Below are positions 12,521-22,959 of a stretch of DNA of 64,000 bases, in pieces; within the stretch, counting starts at the first letter, position 1; the number at the start of each line of letters is the position of its first letter. Below the pieces are notes generated by a model, which was given only the letters and a program-made list of their open reading frames with translations, was not told the origin of the DNA and did not search any database. The stretch covers positions 21,188,194 through 21,252,193 of the forward strand of contig NC_049993.1 of NCBI RefSeq assembly GCF_000003815.2, written 5' to 3'. The position numbers and the translations under genes were made by a program. Source of the DNA: Branchiostoma floridae. Its lineage: Eukaryota > Chordata > Leptocardii > Amphioxiformes > Branchiostomatidae.

Positions 12521-13224
12521 AACTATATGGAATCCACATCTGTCATTTTGTTTTGTTTTGTGTTTGTCTCAATTACCTTTGGTACATATGCTACTTTCTC
12601 TGCTTAGCACTGAGCACTAATGAGGAAGAGTATCGGAGTTAACACAAATATAACTACCAGTGGACTAGCTCCCTGCCGTAGTGGCTTCGCAAATGAGTGG
12701 CCCAAGGGCTACAGAAATAGAGATGGGCGCCACCCCTAAGTAGACGTTGTTGTAACTTCGTGCGTTACGATATTTGCTACAGACGCGCCTGTTTGACTAC
12801 AGGGGCCTGGGTGATGGCCAATGTTTATGCAGCTCCAGATTTGGGGAATATGTTTATTTGCCGAGAGGCCTGTCTGCTTAGGCCACGGTGATGTGATTAT
12901 ATGGATGACACCCTTTGGAAACCCCAAAACTGATGCGAGCGCGCAAACAATAAAAAAAGTATTCCTCACCCCAAATATAAGGAGTCAGAAAGGTTGAAGA
13001 AAGGTTGAACAGAGTGTGTTATACGGAATAATGGAGTCTTTATCGTTCTTTCACATCGTCTTCTTTGAACTTAGAATTTACTTTACCATTCTATGACAAT
13101 AGTATCTGTTCCCGACATTTTTCAAAATTTATTTATATGTGCTCCTTTCAAAGCTACTCTGTACGGTTTGCAATATGGTCAAAAACTGTATGATACAATT
13201 TTACACTTTACATCCGTACAAGAT

Positions 13225-13660
13225 ATGAAGCGCTTATAGGGCCTTCACACGGAAATCGAATTAGTAGGAATCAAGCCGAACCAGTCGGAATGAAGTATTT
13301 GCAAAATTCGTAACACATTCGGGGCCATTCCGAGTTGGAATTCCAAATTGACTTGATATCCCCTTCACATGAGAAGGAATGAGCAAGAATGCCGTCAGAA
13401 TGAAAATTATTTTCTATTCCTGGGAATTCGTAGTGTATTCTAGAAATTCATACTGCATTCGAGATCTTCTTTTGGTCACATTCGGGAAGGATTCGAAGCG
13501 GCTTGCCGTTTCGGTTCTCCATCGAATGAGATAAGAACGTTTCGAATAATGTTGGAATGCCACAGAATGCGGTCAGACTGCAGTTAGAATAGTTAGAATC
13601 CACTTGGAATGCCATTCGATATTTCTACACTTCGAATGCACCTCGACAGTTTTTGACATG
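13225..13660. repeat. Degenerate array of GGAAT/ATTCC motifs
   Basis: Over about 430 bases the motif GGAAT or its complement recurs at irregular spacing, often as GAATTC or TTCGAA. It begins with CCTTCACACGGAAATCG. It looks like a diverged foldback element or degenerate satellite; there is no coding signal. The GC-richer stretch 13.9-14.3 kb has many CGTACG motifs and several overlapping short frames, but no recognisable protein. Confidence 0.4.
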
Positions 13661-14954
13661 TCAAAAACTTTCGAGCCAGCCAAAAGAACGGGGACGAATA
13701 TCTGGAACCAGACCGGATGTGTGACGTCAGCAATGGGTCAAAAGTGATTGGTCGCCTATATCGCCCCCGTCCCGGTTGAGGGAAGGTTGATGGGTTCTGA
13801 TGTAAATTGCTTCATTTCTCCCCTTAGGAGGTAATCCTGTTCGGAGTCCAGTATGGTCAAAACCTTCTTTTTTTTTTGAAACGGATGAAAATTGATCCGC
13901 GCGGGGATGTCATACATAGAATTGAATCAATATGGCCTAACACTCAACAGACAAACCACCAGACACCTCTAATGACTGACAGATCGTGTCATCATTAGGC
14001 GGGGAGGGTCCCATGGGCCGATATCTCACTGGGACTTTTGGTATCCGTAAGTGGTAAGTACCGTCTCCGTACGAACACGTGGCGATTCCCACGGATTTGG
14101 GAGCACACAGACACGCCGTAGAAATTTGAGTGCATGCAGAACTTTCTCTGCGTCCGGGCTGCGGATTCGCCCTCCGTACGTGCCAGTACGGGCGACGCAC
14201 CTGCCATGTACAGCCTGAACGTTTTCAGGAATACGTGGCGGACGTGGCCTCCACAAAAAACGTACGGACAAATTGCACGTACGGCGGGTTGTGCCCCAGC
14301 ATTGCATCAGAACAATGGACGTACATGTAGCATTCGACTGTCTTCTTCTTTTTATTGCAATCAAAGCCATTCAAACTGGAAAAAGAAATAGAATAAAGGC
14401 ACCAATACCACCGAAAAAACATGAATCTAAAGGAAATGATTCATATTGCCATGAAAACACATTTATTGATAGGTCAAAACAAAATATATAATGAACTTTG
14501 ACGTGAATTTCGGTAATACAAATTAATGATTCAGTCGACTTTTGTTTGGACACAACTATACGCGAACTAAATACGGGATATCCTTCTTATACACGCGAAC
14601 ACCACTGCGATGTGCTAAATATTACGTTACATGTATTGAATGTTACCAGTACTAGCATTTTCACCTGCAATATATTTCTGGTCGTTAGAAGGGCGCTTTT
14701 GAGCCACGAAAAATCGTTCATCTTTTCATATGGTTTACACACTTGTAGTAATGTGTTTAGGAACGACATATACTGTTGTCATAGCGTTACATTTTACTGC
14801 TCTACCGTGTGTGAATAGGAAATGTTTTGGACATTTTGTCATAAATGATTTTTATCAGCGTGTGTCTATTTCCTGACCTGCAATATATTTCTGGTCGTTA
14901 GGAGGGCGCTTTTGATCCATTGTGTGAATGTTGTCGCATTTTCAATATCATGAT

Positions 14955-15385
14955 AGGGCTGGGTATCGGTACAGCGTACCGGTACAAAACCGGTTTTTCT
15001 TATTGGACCGGTCCAGAAAAACCGGACCTGAAAAAATTAGGTGGACCGGATGTTGGACCGATTAGAAAATTAACAGATTATTTTATCAGGCATTCACACG
15101 TTTTGACGCTTGCAGTTGGAAGAAAATGACAAGAGTGAAGTAGAGTAGAGTTTATAGTAATTTCTACCAAGGTTTACAGTCAATCGTACAGGTGCAGTTA
15201 GCGTTGTAGGATTTTAAAACGCCAGTGTAAGTCTAATACTCCGCCAAACAGATTTCTTTGTAGTGAAATGGACCATTGGTATGAGTCATACTGAATCAGG
15301 TCCAGGTTCAGGTCCGGACCTGGACCTGATCCTCTGGACCTGAACCGGACCTGGACCTGAATTTTCTGTACCGGTACCCAGCCCT
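14955..15385. mobile_element. Foldback/MITE element with AGGGCTGGGTA(T/C)CGGTAC termini
   Basis: The left end AGGGCTGGGTATCGGTAC is matched in inverse orientation at the right end (GTACCGGTACCCAGCCCT). The interior is full of GGACCTG and CAGGTCC runs and ACCGG motifs, so most of it can self-pair. There is no transposase frame. The flanks (ATCATGAT left, AATCATGA right) extend the inversion, so a target-site duplication cannot be called with confidence. Confidence 0.7.
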
Positions 15386-15599
15386 AATCATGAACATTGA
15401 AAAACGTTCCACCGTGTCCACTCCACCGTGTCCGTATTCAACTTCACACTATCATAGCAGATAAACACTGTATCGGGGTATCTGGACCGGGTGGGATTCG
15501 TCCGTTCTGTTTCATCAACTTGATAAAACCTTATGATAGTCGTGTTCATTATCGTTATTATATCATGGCCGTCATTCTATTCTACAAGCAAAAAGAAAG

Positions 15600-15785
15600 A
15601 TAGAAGTCCACGCGTTTGCGTGACACGAAGTGTTTGGCTTGGAACACAAGGCGTCCCGGGTTCGAATTCTGTACTGTTATCGAACTTGTGCCATTTGGGA
15701 AAGGCACTTAATAAGACTTTCGTCACTTCGAATTCTCTCAGGTGGAAATGTGTACCCAGGTTTGGTTAGGGCCGTCCCTCGGATA
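15600..15785 (+). mobile_element. tRNA-derived SINE-like element
   Basis: A B-box-like GGGTTCGAATTCTG at about 15658 lies about 45 bases after a tRNA-like start and is followed by a conserved-looking tail (CATTTGGGAAAGGCACTT). A TTCG microsatellite follows at 15827-15860. Confidence 0.45.
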
Positions 15786-16684
15786 GGACGTTATTTAGAG
15801 GAGAGCGCGTACAAGAACCCACCACACAGTTCGTTCGTTCGTTCGTTCGTTCGTTCGTCCATAGCCTTTTAATCAGCCGTAGGCGGTCACACAGTAGGAG
15901 TGGATAAAATTGTGGCATAGTCTTACAGGTATCGCTATATAGGGTACAGAATCTTCAGCAAGTTAAAGTTGGTAGGCTTAAAAAAGAAGAATGCTCTTGC
16001 TAACACAACTTAGCCTAACGCGTGTTTGTAATTTCCCGCAAAAACTAAGCCCCGATCAGATTCAAACTTTCGACCAATCACAATACAAAACGTCATTCCC
16101 TTGAGTGACAGAAAACGAAACGTGCCGGAAAATTCATGATGAGGCAGCTACAATACAATTGCTTGTTATATATATTTTCAATAAACAAAATGCAGATAAT
16201 ATTCTGTGCGTTTTGAGTCACAATCTCTCTTTTTTTATCGGATACATGTTATTCAAATTGTATCCTCAGATGCTCAGATGCATACATTTTCTAGCCACAC
16301 AGGGCTAACGTCTGTAAAACTTCCACAATTTCCTGTTGGAAGCTACAGCAAACGATAAATGATTTGATACAGCCCTATAGAGCCCTGCTTTGCGTGTGAA
16401 CGCGCACAACAGACAGGACCGGCGCCATTCTATTTACTTTCTCATCGAACGTTGGGATGGTGAACTCGTCACAAGGAGAAACCGCGAGGTACAGAACTTC
16501 TTCAAAACGTTTTGCTTTTGGTCTTTCCCCTTACGAAGAGTTGATATGTTAGACTACAAAGTCTAAAGAGGACCCGAAAGTTGTGAAAAGCAGGAGATTT
16601 GTGAAACTTGGCGGCTTGGATATTGTTGCAGTGTTTGGGAGGCGTGGCGTTTTCCCACACTTGGAAAGTTTCAGTCTCTCCAAC

Positions 16685-19600
16685 ATGGCGAGGCTTGTGA
16701 AGATATTTGTTCTAGTTCTCCTTATTTTTGCTGCTTCTCAAGCCTTGAAGATGTCTAAGACGCAAGCAAGGCGGGTCAGGAGGGCAGAAAGCGCGGAGAG
16801 AGGTGAAAGAACTGCGGCGGAGGTTGTGGTTGGAAGCGCCGGGCGGAACACGAGTTATCCTCGGGAGGAGGCGATGGAAGCGCCGAGGAGTGTGGACAGT
16901 CGTCTCGGTGTAAACCCGGGAGCAGAGACGGAGCACACACGGGCTCAGCGTACAGCTAATCGCGCACACGAAGCTGTGGAGGGTGCCTGTGTCCGAGGCC
17001 GTTGCGTGCGGGGTGGTACCGGGAGGAGGCCGCGGTGCCCTCGGCGCAGGTCGCGCCCCGGCCCGCCCGTGGTTCACCTGTACATGCGGTACCTGACGTG
17101 GCGGAGTAACTGGCAGCCCGGCGGCCGGAGGTGGCGGGAACAGGCGCTGAGAAACTCAACTGTGTACCAGGTGCTGCCGTGGAAAGGTGAGGAAATACTA
17201 CTTCCTTTAAACTTGAAAAAATAGCCATTGTTTACTTGAAACATACGGCTTGTTTACACATGCAAAATATAACAATACTGACATTACTCTGTATAATTAC
17301 TTTCATTAAAATCGTTTTCGCATTTCTAAAGTATCTCTCCTTCAAGTTCAACATTATGACGTTATAGACCTTGTTCCAGTAATGTCCAGCTTCAAAATTT
17401 CTCACTCCAGTGTTAGGATGTTGGCGGTGTCTTGCACGTGTCAGATAATGCTCGGCATATATGTTATGGTTGATATAACTACATGTACACGTTTATCTAG
17501 GACCTAGGGGAAAATGTTGTCTTCCCTGTTTCCATTCCTACCCAAGACTTTTTAGGCCATGGACAGTTAAGTCAGTCACAAGTAGCTAATCCTTTTTATT
17601 CAGCCCGCTTTCTATTGAAGTAGAGACACTGCTTGTCTTATCTAATGAAAGATGTATTAAATTTTGACATTGAAAGACAAGTGTCTTCATGCATTTCAGA
17701 TTACTTTGTTGAACTGTATTGTAATATGTAACGTTTATCACTAGAGTTTTGGCCAACCTAAAAAAGTTACAGGAAAAAAAAGATAATTCCTACCTACTGA
17801 CCCTAATTTTTTTTTTCAGGACTGAAACAGGCAACACAACATTTTTCCAAAGACTTGTTCACACTCAAAAAAATGAAGCGGCTTCAACGTGCAAGCCGCT
17901 TCAACGTGCAAGCCGCTTCAAAAAAATTACGTTCACACTCATTTCAGACAATCCGATTAATCGCACAAAATTCCGTACCTGAACTTCAGGTACTTTTTTA
18001 CAACATTGTTTGCAGGTTTTCTCAATCCCACTCTTAATAGTCTTATATCATGATCCAGAGAGAAAGATGTTCAAAGATATGCTTGTTTTTTTGTGATTTT
18101 TTTTAGCTTGCTGTGTTTCCTCTCTCTTCGCGTGATAAAAAGCTTTGTTTGCTTCCCATTCCACTTGCCTTGACCCTACAGCGTTTTTTTTCTTTCCAGA
18201 CATTATCATTGGGCACAAAAATCAGTAACGTGAGCAAACCTGTCAATGTGGCGTGTGTTCCTGCTACCGATACCTGGATATATAACCTCCAACAGGGGGC
18301 AAATCGGAAATTTGCATAGAATCTATCCCGCGTTGCGTTCACACTCGCGATTTCAGCCAAGCGGCTTGTTCACAAGTGTCTCAAACTACCTCCCAGGGAT
18401 GGATTGCAAACGAGCCGGATCGGTGAAAATCCAAGCCGCTTGGAGCGTTCACACTCAAGAAAACGATCCGGATCAAGCGGCTTCCACGTTGAAGCCGCTT
18501 CATTTTTTTGAGTGTGAACGGGGTCTTATAAACGCCAGCTAGACTGGTCCTTTTTATAATAGTTGAGAAGTTTGAAATAGTTTTTCTTCCTTTATTACTG
18601 TGTGAGATTGGACCAATCAGATCTGTGCAGTGTAACCAAAACATCTACTATGAAGCCATCAATGTCTGCAAAAATGTTGTTTTATATAAAACTCTGGGAA
18701 TATTGGAGTCCTTGTCAATTCTTTATCTGTAATTGGTAATTTCTTCGGATAAAATTCCACATAAACTCAGTATACCCATTAGAGTACCTTCCTGTGCAGT
18801 AATTTCTCCCGTGGAGCCCTATTTAAGGAAAAAGAAAAAAAGTTAGCAAGAAGAACTCAGAGGCTCTTTCTTTCATACAGTCAACTGGAGAAGAGGCATG
18901 GGGAACTTCAAGTTCAAGGTCAACTGCCATGTCTCCAAGGTCAACGTCATCCGTGAGTCGGAGCTGGTGCTGACCTTCAGCACGACCTTCCAGAGGGCGG
19001 TGAGGAGGGGCACGCTGCAGCCGCCGTACCGCCTGGTGCTTCTGAAGGTCATACAGAGGTCAGGGGTCAGGACACATCGTCACCTCACCAGCAAGGTCAG
19101 TTCTGCTGCCAAGGTCATTCCATGGAATTTTCTGTAGGTTCTCAAATTTCATGTTCAAATGTCTGTGAAGTTGTGAACGCTCTGTGGTTTCAAGAGAGGA
19201 GAGAAAACTGCAGCAGACCTTGAAACTTTTTTTCTCAACTTCTTCAGGTGAGTTGTTGTGGGAGTTTTCCAATATCCTTAGTCTGAAAGGTGCTATATAA
19301 TACAATGCTTTGATGGTGACTTAATTGAACATCTTTGACACCCTGTAGATGTAGTATTCAACTTTAGATGTAGTATTTCAACTTTAGATGTAGTATTTCA
19401 ACTTATTTGTCATTTGTCTAACTGAAATAATTGTATTCAGATCCATTATCTTACTCCATCCCTGCTGTTGTCCCTCCCCAGACGGTGTTTGGTAACGAGA
19501 CGGCTCCGTGGGTCATCTTCAACATCTCCCGCCTGGTCCAGACGTGGCGCTCCTCCTCCCGCCTCAAGCACAGCCTCCGCCTCACGGTCGTCTCCATGGC

Positions 19601-20818
19601 AACGGGCCTGCAGGTGGACCAGCGAGTCACGAAGCGGCTGTTAGACACGGCGCGAGAGGCGACCTTGCTCGCTGCGTACGTTCGGGAGGGCGAGAGGAAG
19701 GAAGACGTGTTTCCTGATCGCTCCGGAACCGAGCCGAGACAAACGGTAAGAAGTCAAGTGGCGCAGCTAAAGCCTTGTTGTTCAGGATCCTCTGATCATC
19801 AAGTATGTTTAAAAAAGACAATTTTATACTGCAGTGCTCTCAACAACGAAAACCAACAACATGGGCTCCCAAACAATGAGGGGGACTGAAAAAATTTCAA
19901 AGCTGGAGACATTCCTGCCTATACTATAGATCTGTTGTCATTGCAAAAGGCAAACACTTTGTTCAACTTCTGGCGCATTTCGCATCAAAACAGTGGTTTT
20001 CTCAGGTGGGTATGACATAAATAAAATACAACACGGTGTATTCCGCATCACCCTCGGTCCCAGCCCTCCCGCGGGTCGGATCACCCTTCGGCCTTCGGGC
20101 GATCCGACCCGCGGTCGGGCTGATACCTTGGGCGATACGGAATACACCGTGTTGTATTCTATATTTATCATTTTCTTCTACATCTGTAGCTAACTGTGGT
20201 ATACATTAGGGGCAGTTTTGATATGTTTGATAATGAATAGCGTATGATGTGTTTATGTTGCTTTAGCCGAGACAAACGGGGAAGGAGGAGAAGTCAAGGT
20301 CATCTCTGCAACCTCTGCAGGACCGCGCCGCGTCTCTCGCCGTGCTGCGGCGGGTGTTGCTAGGCAACCATACCGGGCACGACACGTCAGGCGAAGAAAA
20401 GCCCCAGGGTCCTGAGCTGCTGAGAGACTGGCTGGCATATCGCGGGAGGAAGCAGTCACGACACAACAACGACACGGGTTCAGAGGGCAGAGGTCGCAGA
20501 CAGGTCGAAGAGTGCCGTCGCCATGACTACCACGTAGTGTTCGATGACATCATCCTGCCGGAGTTCATCCTGCAGCCCCCGCGGTTTAACGCGTACCGCT
20601 GCGGCGGCGCGTGCACCCGGCCGTTCCCGTCCCACATGAACGCCACCAACCACGCCATGCTGATGTCGCTGCTGCACGAGAGGACCCCCCACAAAGTTCC
20701 CGCGCCCTGCTGCGTCCCGCTGGCGTACTCGGCGATCTCCGTCATGGAACAGCACGGAGACAACATCGTGGTGAAGCCGTACCCAAACATGCGCGTGGAG
20801 ACCTGCGGATGTAGGTGA
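16685..20818 (+). CDS. TGF-beta superfamily ligand, BMP/Nodal-like, four exons
   Basis: Secreted signalling ligand precursor of 510 residues from exons 16685-17186, 18881-19095, 19482-19745 and 20267-20818. All junctions are GT-AG and keep the frame. The start at MARLVKIFVLVLLIFAASQA gives a clear signal peptide. Exon 1 encodes an Arg-rich pro-region; exons 2 and 3 carry the prodomain (APWVIFNISRLVQTW is the usual prodomain pattern). A furin-type RGRR site precedes the mature domain in exon 4. The mature part keeps the seven-cysteine knot order: C, RCGGAC, CC, and CGCR before the stop. RFNAYRC and TNHA favour a Nodal or BMP-type ligand. The two tryptophans of the usual GW-x-x-W finger are missing (DDIILPEFIL instead). 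Lefty is unlikely because the full knot is present. Subfamily is uncertain; superfamily is not. Confidence 0.9.
17857..18519. mobile_element. Foldback element in TGF-beta intron 1
   Basis: The left terminus GTTCACACTCAAAAAAATGA and the following AAGCGGCTTCAACGT are repeated inverted at the right terminus, which ends in TTGAGTGTGAAC. Internal AAGCCGCTT palindromes occur several times. The element is 663 bp, with no transposase frame. Confidence 0.75.
19347..19402. repeat. Short tandem repeat in TGF-beta intron 2
   Basis: About three copies of a 20-22 base unit reading TAGATGTAGTATTTCAACTT, close to the acceptor of exon 3. Confidence 0.75.
19732..20279. repeat. Intron 3 of the TGF-beta gene bounded by 15-bp direct repeats
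   Basis: AGCCGAGACAAACGG occurs at 19732-19746, across the donor of exon 3, and again at 20265-20279, across the acceptor of exon 4. The intron runs 19746-20266. As spliced, the protein carries PRQT twice in a row. This is what a recent insertion with a target duplication, or a local duplication that created an intron, would leave. Confidence 0.85.
20022..20160. mobile_element. Palindromic MITE-like element inside TGF-beta intron 3
   Basis: Perfect 21-bp arms (20025-20045 and 20138-20158, around ACACGGTGTATTCCG) enclose a second strong hairpin centred on CCCTTCGGCCTTCGGG near 20090. In RNA this would fold into one long stem. No coding capacity. Confidence 0.85.
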
Positions 20819-20984
20819 ACTCACTCACTATCCATGGCAGGGAAACAGAAATAGGAAAAATATGGAGACAGATGAAAAGGCGCAGCATAGGAACTGCGAG
20901 AAATTTCTGACTGCAAGTGAATATGGTAAACGAAAATCATGATGATAAACAAAGGAAATTTCAAGAGCACAATGTAGAAGCACG

Positions 20985-21340
20985 GTGACAAGACCGTTGT
21001 GAAGCCGTACCCAAACATGCGCGTGGAGACTTGCAGCTGCAGGTGAGGAAGAAAAGCATTTCGGAAAATGAAAAACTCAAACAAAAAAAGCAAGCAGAAA
21101 ACGAGCAAATAACACATTGAGAAAGAACGGCAACAATGTCGAGCTGAACCCAAACGTGTGTGGAAACCTGCGGGTCCAGGTGAACTTGACAGAAAAGGCA
21201 AAATCAGCAAAATGGAAAAATGACATGAAGACAGATGAAGAAGGTACAGCACAGAAACTGTACAATGCTTGTGTGGCTGCAAGTAAATATGGAAAACAAA
21301 AAGTCATGATGAAAAAAAGGGAAATGAAAGAGCACACTGG
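20985..21340 (+). repeat. Degenerate tandem copies of the TGF-beta terminal exon end and 3' UTR
   Basis: The last codons of the ligand reappear downstream of its stop. At about 20988-21047, GTGAAGCCGTACCCAAACAT and a stop codon are preserved, giving an ETCSCR ending in place of ETCGCR. A more decayed copy lies at about 21129-21186. The A-rich 3' flank after each copy is also related (GACATGAAGACAGATGAAG near 21222 versus GGAGACAGATGAAAAGG near 20864). No acceptor precedes the copies, so they are probably untranslated. From 21350 to 22780 I see only AT-rich 3' flank with no gene. Confidence 0.75.
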
Positions 21341-22785
21341 AAGTGTGAGATAATTCTGTTAGCCCAGGAGCTGAGGACATAGGCAAACACCTGGTTGAGA
21401 AACGACAAAATTATGACAAAAATAAGCAAAATTGAAAGCAAAGAAAAAAGCACAGTTAACATATTCTGTTCAGCCAAGCTTCAAGAAAACTGAAAGGAAA
21501 AATAGAGAAGTAAAAGAAAGACTCAGGCCTTACAATTGCAAAGCTTATTGAGTGAAACTGAAAAGCATATTGAGGTTAAGAACTCTTTTAAAAGTTGTCA
21601 GCATGAAAAGACTCAGTTATTATTATCATTTTTTTTTAAACATGCACCAGTTTTCTTGATTGCTGGTCAATGCTGGACCATTTGTTTCCTCTGCATATTG
21701 GGAAAAGTACATGATTTTAAGTTTCCCCTGCTGCAAAGCAATTAAACACTTTTAGGAATGAGTACATGGCATCCTATGGGATGAAGTACATACAGTATTG
21801 TTACCAATTGTTATTATGTTCACCATTTAAGTTAAAGGCAGCTGACCATTGCTGCCTTATCTTTTTACATTTTGCTGAAGTCTGAAGCTGTTGTTTTTAA
21901 AGACTTCACACTCAGACATTTGTTAGTTGGTTGTGTTAGTTTTGGTTCATGTTGGTTATGTTACAAGATATGTTACAGTATATACTTCTTACAATCAGAG
22001 AGCAATGTGATAATTTTAGTTTTATACAGCTGACATAACATTTTCAGGTAGTAATAAGAAATTACTACAAAAACTGTTGCTATCATTTTATTTTTTCTTC
22101 ATTTTAAAGAAGTACATATTATAAGAAGTGTATTAAAGCCTGGCAGTTATATTTGATGTTTTGTTGGAGTTTTTAAGTACCTGGGAAATGCACAGTTAAA
22201 TACAGGGTTACAGTCAAGCATTGAAACTATTTATATGATCAAGATGATGTAATATATCTTATGGAGAGAAAACTAAGATATTATGATATCTTTTTTGTTC
22301 TTAATATTGTTCCTACTCAGGAATGTTGATAAATATATATTTTTTTAAAGTTCAAGAGTGATTTTATAAAGAGAAACGTATAACTTTGTAAACTTACTTT
22401 GTACTTTGCAAAGAAGTTGGACAACTTTTGCAAACTTGAAGAACAAAGTAAAAAGTTTGAAAGATGAAATATTCTGTGCTGTCTTGATTTGTTGTGTATT
22501 GCCTTTCTGCCTGTGAGTGCATGTGCTTTCTATTGTGTGTCTGTATGTGTAAGTGTGTGTGTGTTCATCTGTGACTGTGACTTCCAATGCATTGTTGCCA
22601 TAGTACCATACATCTACAGCCCTGCTACTGTTATCTGTGGGACACAAAGCAGTATGGGTAAGGGGCTGAAGTCTAGCACACCTGCCTGGTGAAATGATCT
22701 AATGTTGCATCTGAACAAGGACAGATTTGTAAGTTCTTCAATAACTTTAAGCTTTGATACATCTTGTATAATACCCTTGCATAAA

Positions 22786-22860
22786 TGAATGAATGAACTT
22801 TATTGCACAACATTTGTACATGGTACAATTGTAAGGCAACAATAACAAGTCAATTATTAC
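22786..22860 (-). mobile_element. Retroelement 3' end fragment
   Basis: Read on the minus strand this ends in AATAAAGTTCATTCATTC after GTACAAATGTTGTGC. The block ACTTTATTGCACAACATTTG recurs, with one difference, at about 5811-5830. It is likely the tail of a dispersed retroelement. Confidence 0.45.
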
Positions 22861-22959
22861 AATGATACTCGTCTAACTGCATACGTGTGGGGTATCTCAA
22901 AATTAAAGAGTGAGTATGAACTATCTCGAAGATTTGTATGACACTTGGCATGTCAATAC

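Noticed and set aside
13937-14370. Several overlapping frames of 60-114 codons on both strands near 14.1 kb
   Set aside because: They overlap in many frames in a GC-richer, CGTACG-rich patch with no recognisable protein; likely composition-driven.
16712-17228. Pro/Arg-rich minus-strand frames opposite TGF-beta exon 1
   Set aside because: Shadows of a GC-rich exon; no start context or domain.
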